Program-made: the position numbers and the translations under genes
From: Impatiens glandulifera
Taxonomy: Eukaryota; Streptophyta; Magnoliopsida; Ericales; Balsaminaceae
NCBI RefSeq assembly: GCF_907164915.1
Contig: NC_061869.1
Coordinates: forward strand, 10,961,721-11,025,720
Length of the DNA: 64,000 nucleotides
Direction of reading: 5' to 3'
Notes under the pieces: generated by a model
The model's input: the letters and a program-made list of their open reading frames with translations, nothing else
Database searches by the model: none
Told to the model about the DNA's origin: nothing
In this document: in pieces, positions 23,101 to 36,899 of the stretch
Position numbering within the stretch: the stretch's first letter is position 1
Layout: the number at the start of each line of letters is the position of its first letter

Positions 23101-24394
23101 CGTGTAATCGCCTCTTTCATGCGACCCGGTCCGCGTTGCCTTATTTTGACTTGCTCCGGGCGCCTAACTATGAATTTGAATACTACCTGGGGTGGGGTGT
23201 GTGAACATATGATTTTATTAAAGGAAGTATTAATTAGTGTGAATATATGATTTGACTGATTAATCCGAAATTTGAAATTGTTTGGATTAATATAAATTTG
23301 AAATTGTTTGGATTAATATTTTGAATTGAGTTGAGATCGGGTCGAATTTAATAGTATTATTTAAATTATAAAAAAAAAATAATTATATATTTTTTTTCTC
23401 TAAATTATATTTCACCTTAATTTAATATAATTTTTCTATTTATATCGACATGATATAGTTAATCAATTTTTTGTTTTGGTCGGATTCAAATTTATTTAAC
23501 TATCTAATTTTAATTAATTAATTAAAATATTTGAAAATAATTAATAAGATGTTTTAGCAAAAATAAAAAATATTAATATAAATAAACAAAATTATTTATA
23601 ATAATAAAAATTTAATAATATTTTTTATAATTAAATATTAAATAATAAAATAACTCAAAAATTAATAATTAGATAAAAAAAAAATATTACATTGGAATAT
23701 TGTAAACTAATTAATCCAAACCGAATTATAAAATTAAATTAAATTCGGATTGAATTAAATTCACATTTAATTTAATTTGAATAATCCACGATCTAATTTA
23801 AATATAAAAAAATATTCTTGCTAAGCAAGATTTCTTTCTCCTTTAACCAAACATTCCTCATTTAATCGAATTCCTTACTTCTTTCTACATATTTTAAATC
23901 AACAACAACCACAAATTATGTTTTTTATATTATTAAAACTTTGAATTAATTATAAAAGAAAACTTATTTAATTAAATTATAACTTTATTCTATTATTATA
24001 TATATATATATAATATAAACTTATATATAATATACTTGATTCACTTTTTTTATTTTTTAATTAAATATAAATTAATTAATTATAAAAAAAATTATTATTA
24101 AATAATTTCATGTTCACATTTTAAAAAAATATAAATGTTTTTTAGGTTAGATTGTTTAAACTATATTTAATTCAATCCATAGATATTTATTAATTATTAA
24201 AATATTTAGATTACAGATGAAATAAATTTAGTTTGAATTTAATACAGCTAAAATACAACAGTCAATTTTCTCACCCTAATATTAATAATGTTTGAAGTGA
24301 TTATAATTATTTTGTAATGCTAATAATATTAGTATCTCAGTCTCATTTTTTATTATATTTTATTTAATTAAAAATAAAAAATATTATTACTACA

Positions 24395-24426
<32 letters not shown>

Positions 24427-25604
24427 CATAATTAATAAAATAATAAATATTAATAAAGATATAAACACAATCGTACTAATTACAATCAAGCAAATAAAAT
24501 AAAAACTTAAAAAGCAAAATGAGTTGAATGGTTCAAACCTTTTACATTTTATTTATAAGATTTCTCATCATTACCAATATATATTTTTTAGAATCACAAT
24601 AAAAATTATCAAACAAACATAAACAATATGTGATAAAAATTTTAAAATATTATATATTAAAAGTGGATCAAACAAATTCATATTAAATATAACTTATCTA
24701 ATAACACGTGTTTTTTGTATAGCCATTTTTATTAAAATATTTTATATTTAAATTTTATAATGTTTTTTTTATTTTTAAATATTATATTTTATATTTTAAT
24801 TATTTTATTATAATTTTATTATTAATATATAATATTTAAAATTAATTATATAAAAAAATTATATTATTATTATTATTTATTTAAATTATTATTTAAAATT
24901 AATTTTATTAAAATTATTATTAATTTTATTTTAAATAATTACTTGATATTATTTAAATATTTCTTTAATAAATAAACGAAGATGCAAGATATCTCTGATT
25001 TTGGTAGGAAAGGCAAATGTATAAGCTTGTATCTTGTTTACTTTAGTTCCATAGCGTTCAATATGTTTATGTTGGCTCCAGTTTGTTATACAGATTATTA
25101 AATTGGATAATGATCATTTGTTATACATATTATGCATCACTTTTGTTGATTTATAACTATTATATAAAAAAAAAAATTTAAAAAAAATTGTCCATTTAAA
25201 CTATAAACATATAGAGTCTAAGAATATAAAGGTTTCTTTTCATTTCTAATTTTGTGTTGTTGGTCACTTAATGACCTTGAAAATCAAGTGTTGATTTCGT
25301 GAAGCATAATCACTTTCACAATTATAATAACATGTAAATTTCCTATAAGACTTAAACATTTTTTTTATGATAAATCAAAAAGATTCATATTAATAAGTTT
25401 GTAGAGATAACATTCATGAAAACAAAAAAGACCTAAATTTGATGAATGTTACAATTTGAATTCTTATATTTCATTATATTATATATTTGACATGTACATT
25501 AGATACCATTTTTGTAATGATAAGTTGTGTATCAAGTTAGAAACTAATGTAATATGTCTCTCATTTTGTTATTTATTTTTGATAATATTAAAATGGTATT
25601 TCTA
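23101..25604. other. AT-rich intergenic DNA with a decayed MITE relative
   Basis: No gene was seen. From about 23240 (GATTAATCCGAAATTTG) to about 24285 (CTCACCCTAAT) there are phrases shared with the MITE at 21487-21990, so this is probably an older, expanded copy. A (TA)n tract lies at 24402-24427. Confidence 0.45.
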
Positions 25605-25791
25605 ATGAGTAATGATATATAAAGCACACTTATACAGCACATTCGCATAGCACCTACCTAATTTAAAAAGAAAGAGAAAATATATCTTAAAAAAAATACA
25701 AGAGAGAGAAAAATATTTTCTCTTTCTTTCCAAATGAAATAACTGTTATGCGAAAGTGTTGTATAAGGGTGTTGTATATATCATTACTCAT
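25605..25791. mobile_element. Foldback MITE
   Basis: A 187-bp element whose ends are long imperfect inverted repeats of about 47 bp. It begins ATGAGTAATGATATATA and ends TATATATCATTACTCAT, and the inner arms pair through TTATACA...CGCATA. The transcript could fold into a hairpin. The target duplication is not clear. Confidence 0.7.
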
Positions 25792-26520
25792 TTCAAATTA
25801 TCTTTAAAATTGTGACCAAAATACTTTTAAAAGTAGCTTGTGTGTTTATAATTTGTTTTTCTTTTATTGTCATTGTTCTTACCTGTCTTAGAATAGACAT
25901 CATAATCTAGTTTTAAAAAAGTTGTGTTACTTTATCCTTCTTTGAACATGCACATAATCTAGTTTAAACACAGTTGTGTTATGTAATTTAAATACAATAG
26001 AATCTTGATTATGTAATTTAATAAAAACAAAATCCAATAAATTAATTATGAATAGACAACTCCCGACTCGTTTAATATAACAAAACATGTCAGTGCATTG
26101 TGGTGCGAGAATCCAGTGTTTGAGAAAAAATTAACATCGCAAACTACATAGCAAAAAAATGTTTTCGTTTTTCTAAAACTCATTTGCCCTAATTTCCATG
26201 AGGTCAAAAAATTGACGAAAGTGAGAGCAAGGTATGTCTCGGCGAGAGAGAATGCGATATATTACATCAACAAAAAGATGACAAAGTACGAGCTCAATTA
26301 TTCTCCCATGGAGAAAGATTGTTAGGAACTAGCCTTGCCTTGCCGCCTTGGTACCGAAGCGACTTCGCCACTGCATGCAAGTCCACATAATCAAACTAGT
26401 GTCAAGGCTAAATTCTGTCTGCTTTCTCTTCTAAAGAACCCTTCTCTCACTACGACTTGTCAAATAGATAATGATGATTTTTGACTACGATATCACGTAC
26501 ACTATCTAAAAATCTATTAA
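25792..26520. other. Non-genic DNA
   Basis: No gene was seen. The last ~300 bp may be decayed upstream pol sequence of the Gypsy remnant that becomes recognisable at 26521. Confidence 0.4.
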
Positions 26521-27149
26521 AGGCAACATGGTGGATATCTTTTTAGCCGATCAACCCATCGAGGTTGAAGGAAACAGTGAAAAGATAACGTTTCTCGACG
26601 ATGAAATCATGTCCATCAACTTAGACACCCAGAGATTCATGTTTGATGGTGTGTCTAACAAGCAAGGTTTCGACATCAACATTATGTTAATCGACCCGAC
26701 TAGCACTTATAACCCTACCTCTCTAAATCTTGATTATACTATCACGCATAATGAGGTTGGGTACGAAGCTTGTATCGCCGGAATCAAATTGACAGGAGAA
26801 AAGGAAGCTCGTAGACTAGAGGTCATCAGAGATTCAAATCTCGTGATTTCCCAAGCAAATGGGGAATGACAAGTCAAAAGAGGAAACCTTAAATCCTATC
26901 ATTCCTTCCTGTTGTGACTCATGGACAAATTTGAAAGTGTCATATGTTCATACTTCAGGAGTCATAATATATTTGTTGATGCATTAATAATTCTGATTGT
27001 TATGACACAGAGGGGATCAAGATCAAGTCTCTCTAGATTCAGCAAAGATGCAATCAAGTCTATGAAAAGCAAACGATTTCCAACACTATCCAAGAAGATC
27101 CTTCGAGGGATACTACTAGAAAAATCTATTACAAGATTACATTACCTTC

Positions 27150-28049
<900 letters not shown>

Positions 28050-28945
28050 TTCGTCAAGAAATGCCACATATGCCAAATATATGCTAACTCTAAGCATACC
28101 TTACTTCCCTTTTCTACAACATGATTTCTCCTTGGACATTTTCTCCCCGTGTGTCCAATAGTCACGAGTTTATCCTAGTCGCCATCGACTACTTCACAAA
28201 ATGGGTAGAGACAACCTTTTACAAGGTCCTCAAATTAGACCAGATAACTAAATTCATCTGGAGCAATATTATTAACAGATATGGGGTCCCCACATTATGA
28301 TCTCCGAAAATGGCCGACACTTTCAAGGCGAGTAAATCAAACTTCTCGAATAGTTTAAAATTAAGCATTATAAGTGTTCGCCTTATCGACCGCAAACCAA
28401 TGGAGTTGTTGAAGCCACAAAAAATGTGATCATAATCATAAAGAAAATCACCAAAACGTATGAGGACTAGCATAAAAAGCTATATCATATGTGTTATGGG
28501 GTTATAAAACCACAACGGGCGAGACACCCTATTCCTTAGTGTATGGTATGGAGGTTGTTCAACTAATATAAATTTAACTGCACACCTTGAGAGTGCCATG
28601 GAAAGACACGACACATATGAAGATTGGGATCGATTACGCTAAGATTAGTTCACCCTTATGGAGGATAGAAGACCCGACGTCTTGTGCAAAATGCGGGCCT
28701 ACTAGTAGCGTATGGCCAAGGCCTTCAATAAAAAGGTCAATCCATGTCATCTAATCACCGGAGACCTCGTTATCAAGAAAACTAAAAAACTACAAGATCC
28801 AATAGGAAAGTTCCAAACGTAGTGGGAAGAACCCTACATTATCAAACAAATCTTCTCTAGAAGTGTAGTTCGTATGATCACTCTTGATGGTGACGAGTTA
28901 TCCTCTCCATTTATCATTAACACATTCAAAAAGTACTACGTCTGA

Positions 28946-30283
28946 GATAAGGGAGTTCAATCAAGACATGAACGAATCTCGAGGTCGATGAATGACATTT
29001 TTCTTAAGAAATGAAAACTTTTCATCAAAAATTAACGGTCATCAACAAGTGTCAAAAACAATTTTAAAAGGAAAACGAGATTTATTCACCATGGAAACAA
29101 GCGAAAATCTTTTCGTGAGTTTGAAATGTCTCTCAAATGCATTAATCCCCATAGTTCACACAATGTGTATTTTTCGGAAAAAAAAACATATTAAAGACCC
29201 ATAGTATGTACTAGGGGCATTTTTGAAAATATCGTATCGTAAAACTCTTCAGCACGAATGCTAATGTCATTTCCCAAATATCATTTATCATAAAACCTTC
29301 AACTCATGCTAAGGTCGATTCTCAAAACCGGTTTCGATTTCAACTATCGAACTACATACGAATCTGATCCTCCTCACTCGGGATATGTATGCAGCCTATA
29401 TATCTGGTATGTCTGGTTCCTTTTATCAAAATATTTTCTATCTTGAATCGATAGAGATTTAGATTTTCCTTCATTGAAAATGCTCAAGGACATCATGAGA
29501 CAAGTAGGCTTTGAGACTCGATCTCTAACAAAGGACAATTTTCCATTAGGAGTTCTAAACCTCCCCAATATTCACCCAAAGGAATATTTATCCATCACTC
29601 GGAGATATGTAGGAAACCTATCTGTTAGGTTCAGTTCCTTTTATCAAAATCTTTTCTATCTTGAATCGGAACAGATTTATTAAGTCAATTATAATTTTTA
29701 GTGTTTTAGAATATAGGTAACAAACATATTTCGATCTGATATTTTATTTTTTTTTGTCTATATTCCTTCTTCCTCTTCATCTTGTCATTTTCTTTTGCTT
29801 GATCTTCTTTATTTGGTTGCTAATGTTATTTGTCTCCTTACCATGAAAAAATGAAGAGTGATAACAATGTGTCTGTGATTATCTTTCTGTTTTTATTTTG
29901 CAATTGGCTTCCAATTATATTGATTTTTCCATTTCTGCATATTATACACTGATTTAGAGGCAAAAAGATTGTCTGAAATCCATTTATTTCAATCACTATG
30001 CTCTATATTTTGTTAAACTTATATATTAAGAATTCCATAAGTATTTCTTAATAAACATCATTTAAATAAGAGGAGTGATGGGAAAGGAATGGGAGAATAA
30101 ATGAAACATGTATCTAAAAAATAATTTGGTTAATTCGAACGTAGGGTTGATTGGATGGTTAATCAGATACTAGTATATTTTTTACTTAAAAATTAACAAT
30201 AAATTTAGTAACATTTTTCTAATTTATATACTAAATAGCATATCTAATTTATTATAGATTTTATTTTTTGAGTATATACAAAA
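28946..30283. other. Gypsy 3' region and non-genic DNA
   Basis: About 29370-29465 and 29595-29690 are imperfect direct repeats sharing CTTTTATCAAAAT and TTTTCTATCTTGAATCG. They resemble the tandem repeats found after pol in Tat-type Gypsy elements. No LTR boundary was recognised and no gene was seen in the rest. Confidence 0.5.
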
Positions 30284-30378
30284 AGAGGAATTATACATAT
30301 CTCTACTGGGAGGCAGCGACTGGAGGAGCGATGGTCGTGGACGATCGCTAGGCCCAGTATAGATATGTATCATTTTTC
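30284..30378. mobile_element. 95-bp hAT-like MITE
   Basis: The ends are imperfect inverted repeats sharing ATACATATCT.TACTGGG. The element is flanked by an 8-bp target duplication ATACAAAA (30276-30283 and 30379-30386). The paralogous MMP3 flank (about 36347-36360) has a single ATACAAAA and no insert, which gives a natural unoccupied site. Confidence 0.85.
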
Positions 30379-30884
30379 ATACAAAACTTAGATATGATGT
30401 TTTAAAATAGTTACAAACAATTTATAATTTATATAAAAGTATAAAACAATTTGATTAGCAATTATAAAAGAATGTATTTTTTTCTTTAATTAAGACAAAG
30501 TATTTATTTTCTACATTAAACATTTAAATAATTTAATTAGAAATATTATACTCATTATCTTGAATGAGTATTGAATTGACTAAATAGTTAGATTAAATAT
30601 AATTTCTGTTTAATTAATTTTGCGATTAAATTATTCTTTTCAACATTCCGATTAAGGGTTATTTAGGTGTTGTACGATTTGAGTTTGTCGATTATTCTAA
30701 TAATTTGGTCATCTCTAAGAATAGTGAAGGAAATTGCGAAAAAGAATGGGAGAGAATGACGTGGAGTGAGAAAAAAAAAAGAAAATATTATTTAAAATAT
30801 ATATATATATAACAAAAATATTTATTTATTTATTTATTATTGATTCCAAGCAAAGTATTTTGCTAGAATAAAATTCAAGTAGAA

Positions 30885-31802
30885 CTAACGAAAATTGTAC
30901 AATGCCTGAATTGCGTAGATGTCATCATCATGTAGTTTTCTTTTGATAACCCCTGATTGTGAATATGGCCACATTACGGCAGAAGGAACAATACTATGCT
31001 TAAGACCAAGTACGTGTCCTAGCTCATGCACCGCAATTGTTTCAATGTCCATTTTATCAGCCCTTGCTCCGTTCGTCCAAGGAGCGTCTGCCCTGAAACG
31101 GAGCGTTCCTCTGGGCGGAAGACGTGAGTAAGCCATTATTCCTGAGTGCCGTAGAAATGGCTCATAATCCTCACTAGGGTAACTAGTGAAACTTATTTGA
31201 ATATCTGTATTTCCATAACTTCTTAGAAAATTGAACTTCGTGACCTTTTGCCAACTGTAAAACGCATAAGTAATTGGATTAATGGCATCTGATCGCGTTC
31301 CGGGTGCTACAGACCAGTATAGTTTGAGTTTCGACCACCTTGGTTTTCCATACCCGTAGTACAAACCACTTTTAAAAGGGTCCCGAACTAACTTCACCCC
31401 GTGTTTGATGAGAGATCCATTAACCAAATCAGGGAAGCCGCACCGAGGTTTAACCATTAGTGACAAAGTGTTTTCGTCTAAAATACCCGTAACATTGAGA
31501 TGAAAAAATAGTTGAAATTTTTTAATTGCTTTTTCCATTGTCCCATCAAAAGTATTAGAGTCATTTGATGTGAATCTCGTTTGGTAATGACCAACCTTGG
31601 AGGGACCAAAATAACCATATTTCGACAGATAATTTTTCACTTGATCAAGTTTCTTAACTTTGTCACCTCTCTTGGAGTCTAATAAATGTTTCATTGACTT
31701 GAAAGATAATAGTGAATTATCATTAAAATTTGATGTTTGGACAACTAGAAACAAGTCCAAGACAAAGACTAATAAAAGAATACATGTTTTGACCATATTC
31801 AT
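30885..31802 (-). CDS. MMP2, plant matrixin
   Basis: A 305-residue single-exon matrixin, apparently complete: signal peptide (about 1-23), propeptide (about 45-117), cysteine switch PRCGFPD at 119-125, catalytic zinc motif HELGHVLGLKH at 259-269 and a normal Met-turn with MWP at 277-279. The structural-zinc region reads SED, AYS and RFR where the family usually has three histidines, so this copy departs furthest there. It is the copy with the best-preserved overall architecture in this cluster. The upstream region is homologous to those of MMP1, MMP3 and MMP4 for several hundred bases but lacks the LINE seen beside MMP1 and MMP4. Confidence 0.9.
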   Translation of the reverse strand: MNMVKTCILLLVFVLDLFLVVQTSNFNDNSLLSFKSMKHLLDSKRGDKVKKLDQVKNYLSKYGYFGPSKVGHYQTRFTSNDSNTFDGTMEKAIKKFQLFFHLNVTGILDENTLSLMVKPRCGFPDLVNGSLIKHGVKLVRDPFKSGLYYGYGKPRWSKLKLYWSVAPGTRSDAINPITYAFYSWQKVTKFNFLRSYGNTDIQISFTSYPSEDYEPFLRHSGIMAYSRLPPRGTLRFRADAPWTNGARADKMDIETIAVHELGHVLGLKHSIVPSAVMWPYSQSGVIKRKLHDDDIYAIQALYNFR

Positions 31803-31858
31803 GTTTGTTATTTGATTTATTACTTAATTCTTGATTTTTGTTTCACAATTTGTTTCTG

Positions 31859-31868
31859 CATTTTATAG
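31859..31868 (-). promoter_or_regulatory. TATA box of MMP2
   Basis: CTATAAAATG on the minus strand, 57 bp upstream of the ATG, conserved in all four MMP copies. Confidence 0.7.
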
Positions 31869-34034
31869 ACATTTTTTTAAGATGAAAAGATTGTGTTAAT
31901 CTGATGTATAAATCTATTTAGTTCGTAATATTATAAATTTTACTATTTTATAGATTATAAAATAGTTAAAAACTACTAAATATTATAATAAATAAAAAAA
32001 TCTCCCTTTTAAAAATCATGTTAAATAATATTAGAACTGGGCAATTAGTCAGGCATGTATAAAAATACACGAATTCAACTCAACATAATATTTGAGATTA
32101 ATTGTGTTAAACTATGATCTATGTCTTTGAGGGTTAACACTATACTTAAAAAGTTTCATTTTAATTAAAAAATAATAAAAATAAAAATTAGAAAAAATCA
32201 TAAATTTCTGGAAAAAAAATCAAATAATAAAAGAGTGCCAACAATGTGCATCAATAAAACATAAAAAAAAAACAATTATAAATAAATTTGTTGAAATTAA
32301 ATTAATTTCATTAATAAATAAAAATAAGAATGTGAGTAAAATAAAATCAAATAAAAATCAAACTTAATTAAATTATATATATATATATAATTATAATGAT
32401 GCTTAATTTTCAAATTGTCTGGATTGCTGGGTCGATAGCTGTGGTTAATTTGGATATATATGTGAGAGTAATTTGATATTTGGGTCGGATTGTCAGTTGA
32501 CCCGCCCATAAACTTATAACGGTTAAAAATAAAATTAAAATGTTATTGATATGTTTTAAACTTATAACCTAATAAAAACAAGTACAACCTTTTAACCAAC
32601 TAGGCTAATAAAACTTTATATTTTAAATTCAACATCAAATTTGATGAACGTGAGACGTTTTAACAATATAAGTTCAACATGTGAGAGTAAATTAAAAATA
32701 CTATCACATTTTAATCGTGATTTTTTTCGGTTTTTATATCATTACTCATGCAAATGCATAGGCTATATGCTAGTATGAATTAACGATGAATTTATTTATT
32801 TTTTGATAAAACAGCTTAGTGTCGTTTCATTAAAAAAATACAAAAGTTTAAGATCAGATCTAGACAATTTCTAGATTTGACAATAAAACAAAAATTGAAT
32901 TACAGACAACAACAATCAATTAGCGTCTATAGTGTTTTTACTTTGATTTTACTTGTGACTTTCTCAAACGAAATATCTCATATCTGGTGGAGTTTTCTAT
33001 TCTCTTCATTACTTTCGATTTCTCTTCAGGATTGAATGAGTGCATTTTCATCTGAAGTTATCTCCCCAAATATCTTTAGTAGTTTTATTGTTCCAAAATA
33101 ACATTTCAGGATACTTACATAAAATGATCTTCTTTTTGCTTTATTCTCCATCCACTTTTGATTTCTCCCCAACTATAATTAAATGTTAATTGTTTAATTA
33201 ATATTTGATATATAATTAAAAAAACTAAAGTATAATGTTAATGTTATGACAAATATTCAACTTAATTGACCTATAATATTCAACTAGCTAGTATTAAATA
33301 TTAATGTTAATTAATTATGGACTAATTGATAATAAATAAACAATATTTATTGTTAATGTAAATGTAAATGTACGACTTAAAAGTTTTATTCAATTGTTTA
33401 ATTTCTTAGCAATATATATCTATTTTTTATTATTTTATAATCTACCACCACATAATTTATATCATTCTCTCTAAATTTTTTTAATAAATTATTCTCTCTA
33501 TTTAACTAGGTGACAGTTCAAGAACCAATTCCTAATATGACTTTGTTTCACGTCCAATTTCTTAAACTAATATACTTTGTTTATTTATTCTTAAACTAAC
33601 TAACTTAGTTACTATTTAAACTCATTTTTTTAATAATTAATTTATTTATATTTAAATTCATTATTATATATATTTATTTAAATTATTATTTTATAAATTT
33701 GATATATTTAAATTATTATTGGTATAAATTAAACTATTTATATTTTGATATATATTTTAAATTATTACTTTTATAAATTTGATTATTTATGTTTTAATAT
33801 ATATATTTATATTTAAATTTTTAATTTATATAACTTTTTAATAAGAAAATTAATAAGTTCACTTCCACCGATTTTTCAGATAAGATATTTTATATTGCCA
33901 TAACAATATATTTAAATTATTTTTTTTCGTAAATATTTATCCCACACAATTTTTTATTATGAGTAATATAATTTAACTTTGTCATTGTGTTATTTATTCA
34001 CAATAAATTTAGTATGAATATTCACTACGGGTAT
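31869..34034. other. MMP2 upstream flank and AT-rich DNA
   Basis: The first ~450 bp match the MMP3 upstream region up to the point where the outer Copia element sits beside MMP3. At 32795-32900 there is a diverged, antisense LINE 3' tail (CTTAGTGTCGTTTCATTAAA). No gene was seen. Confidence 0.5.
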
Positions 34035-34225
34035 ATTTTTTTAGAACCCTGGGTTCCGCTGCTCATATGGAGTGCGCTAATCTCCGCGGGTTAAGTACAT
34101 AGCCCGCAAACACACTTAACTATTTAACCAGGCGCAGAACTTGTTGTCTGACGAGCTCGAACTCAGGACCTCATGGAGGCCTGGGGGATATCCACATTTT
34201 GTTGCCGCTAAGCTAGAATATGGGA
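34035..34225 (-). mobile_element. tRNA-derived SINE, copy 2
   Basis: The minus strand has an A-box-like TAGCTTAGCGGCAAC (34201-34215) and a B-box-like GTTCGAGCTCG about 50 bp further on, in tRNA order and spacing, then ends in an A-rich tail. A 13-bp target duplication TCACTAYGGGTAT flanks it (34022-34034 and 34226-34238). It is clearly related to 16140-16344. Confidence 0.82.
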
Positions 34226-34238
34226 TCACTATGGGTAT

Positions 34239-34572
34239 GTTTGATAACCCTAAAAATTGGCATTGTAATTAGAATTGGAGGGTCCAATTCTTAAGTTTAG
34301 TAGAACTTTTTTAATATTAAGAATTGGACTAGAATTAGAATTCTAATGAAATATAATCTAATGTAATTTTATAGTTCTCACTTTCATTATCTTTAGGTAG
34401 AATTATAATTCCAAATGTTATTTTTTTTTATGTTTTTTCAAATAAAATAATTTATTATTTTATCATTTAAAACACGATTATAGTTTTAAATCAATAATTG
34501 TTTGTTTGGAATTTATGATGTTAAAATATCGAATCGATGTTTTTTTTTAAATTAGTAAGTTAACATTTTAAA

Positions 34573-34615
<43 letters not shown>

Positions 34616-36899
34616 TTAAGAAGTTAACATATTGAACCGATATTATTTTTTTTGAATTTATGAAGTTAAATTGTCGAAACAATATGTTTTTTAATATATG
34701 AAGTTAACATGTTGAATCAATAATTATTTAATGAAAATAGAAATTTAAAAATAAATATCTTGACCCTTGAACTATCCTAATTGTTGTGTCAAACTAATAT
34801 TTTAATAAAATAAATAATATATATTAAAATTATTTTTAATATATATTCTTTCTTACAAACATATGAATTGAGATTGAATTAAAATTGTAAAGTTTTTCAA
34901 TCACGGTAATTGAATTATAATTCAATACCAATTCTTATGGAATTAAAATTAGAATTTCAATGTCAATTCTAATTTTAATTCTAATTTTACTCATCTAAAT
35001 GTATCATACTAGATTTGTTGTATCCTAAGAGACAACCATCTACGATAAGCTCCAGCATAAACGGAAAATGATAGAACTATTTAAAGGAAAATGTGTCTAA
35101 CACATGCCTTAGATTAAACTTATTCGGTGATTTCATTCTTCAGTATACATTTAGTTTATTTCATTTATTTGTATCATTGTATTTTTTTTATTTCTAGAAT
35201 TTAAAGAAAATAATAATAACAATCTTAAAACAGTTTTATGTGCTAAGTTATTTAGTAGATTGTGCCGTCGAAAATCTGTGTCTTTAATGTTTCACAAATA
35301 TGAGATGCGATGTTGCAAAAAGGATGATGTATGATTTTGAAAAGTTGAAATTATTCATTTTAATTAATGGAATAAACAACTAATAAAGATAAGTCTTTAT
35401 TATATACCTAAAGATTTAACTATTAACAATTTTTGTTTTTTGTGTTCTAAAAACTTATTTTTAGAAGTTAATATATGTTGATTTATATTAATTTTTTAAA
35501 TATTATATAAAAAATAAATTTAAACACAATAATTTGTTCCTTTTTTTATTAAAAATATTACTAAAATAATTATTATTAGTAAATAAAAATAAAAAAGTAA
35601 CTAAAAAGTTAAATTTTAATTTTTAAATAAAATAAGGGTTTTAATTTATTAATATTAATTATAGAGTGTATTGTCTCTTTGCAAGGATAGGTAGATGAGA
35701 AACAATTATTGTTTAAAATCAAACATGAAATTCTTGGAGGCGAAGATAGAAACAATTATTATAATTTATTTTATTTAATATTTAACCTATCAAATTATAT
35801 AATTTAAAATATTTAATTTATTAACTTATATATTAAATATAATTAATATATAAGGATATAATAGTGTTTTTTTTCATGTATTAATTTTAAATATTATTAA
35901 ATAAATTCAAATATCAAGTATTTAAAATTTAGATTTATATTTGATTAATTTAATTTTATCTCTATATATTTAATTATAAATATTTAAAATTCAGTATTCA
36001 TATTTTAACTTTAAGTTTTATCAGATTATTGTCTTAAGAGTACTGTCTCAAGCATTCTCACCTATTATTTAAAAAAAAAAATTATATCTTAAAGTATTAA
36101 AATAAATAATTTTTTTATTATTATTGTCGGCTTTACCTAGTGATATTCGTGAGTTGCTTCATTTCAGACTTTTCAACAAAACATGTTTCTAAAAAATTAT
36201 TGGTTTATTCGAAATAGGCTTGATTGAATGGTTAATCAGATACTATTATATTTTTTTCTTAAAAAATTAACAATAAATTTAGTAATATTTTTCTAATTTA
36301 TATACTAAATAGCATATCTAATTTATTATAGATTTTTTTTTTTGAGTATATACAAAAATTAGATATGATGTTTTAAAATAGTTACAAACAATTTATAAGT
36401 TATATAAAAGTATAAAACAATTTGATAAGCAATTATAAAAGAATGCACTTTTTTTTTTAATTAAGACAATATATATATTCTACATTAAACATTTAAAGAA
36501 TTTAATTAGAATTATTATACTCATTATCTTGAATGAGTGTTGAATTAAATAAATAGTTAGATTAAATATAATTTCAGTTTAATTGATTTTGAGATTAAAT
36601 TATTCTTTTTTAACATTCCAATTAAGGGTTATTTAGGCGTTGTATTGTCGATTATTCCCTCCAAGTTCTTTTTCCAAATTTCATCTTTCTATCATTTCCA
36701 TCCTTTAAATAATATCCAAAATTAGTCAATATTCAAATTTTCAAAATAAATCCTCAATTCAAATTTATTTATTATAAACAATGCTGATATATTATTTAAA
36801 ATATATATAAATATATATATAACAATCATATTTATTTATTTATTGATTGATTGATTTCAAGCAAAGTATTTTGCTCGAATAAAATTCAAGTAGATCGAA
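34239..36899. other. AT-rich intergenic DNA
   Basis: No gene was seen. A (TA)n tract lies at 34577-34611. From about 36190 the DNA is paralogous to the MMP2 3' flank beginning near 30130. Confidence 0.5.
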
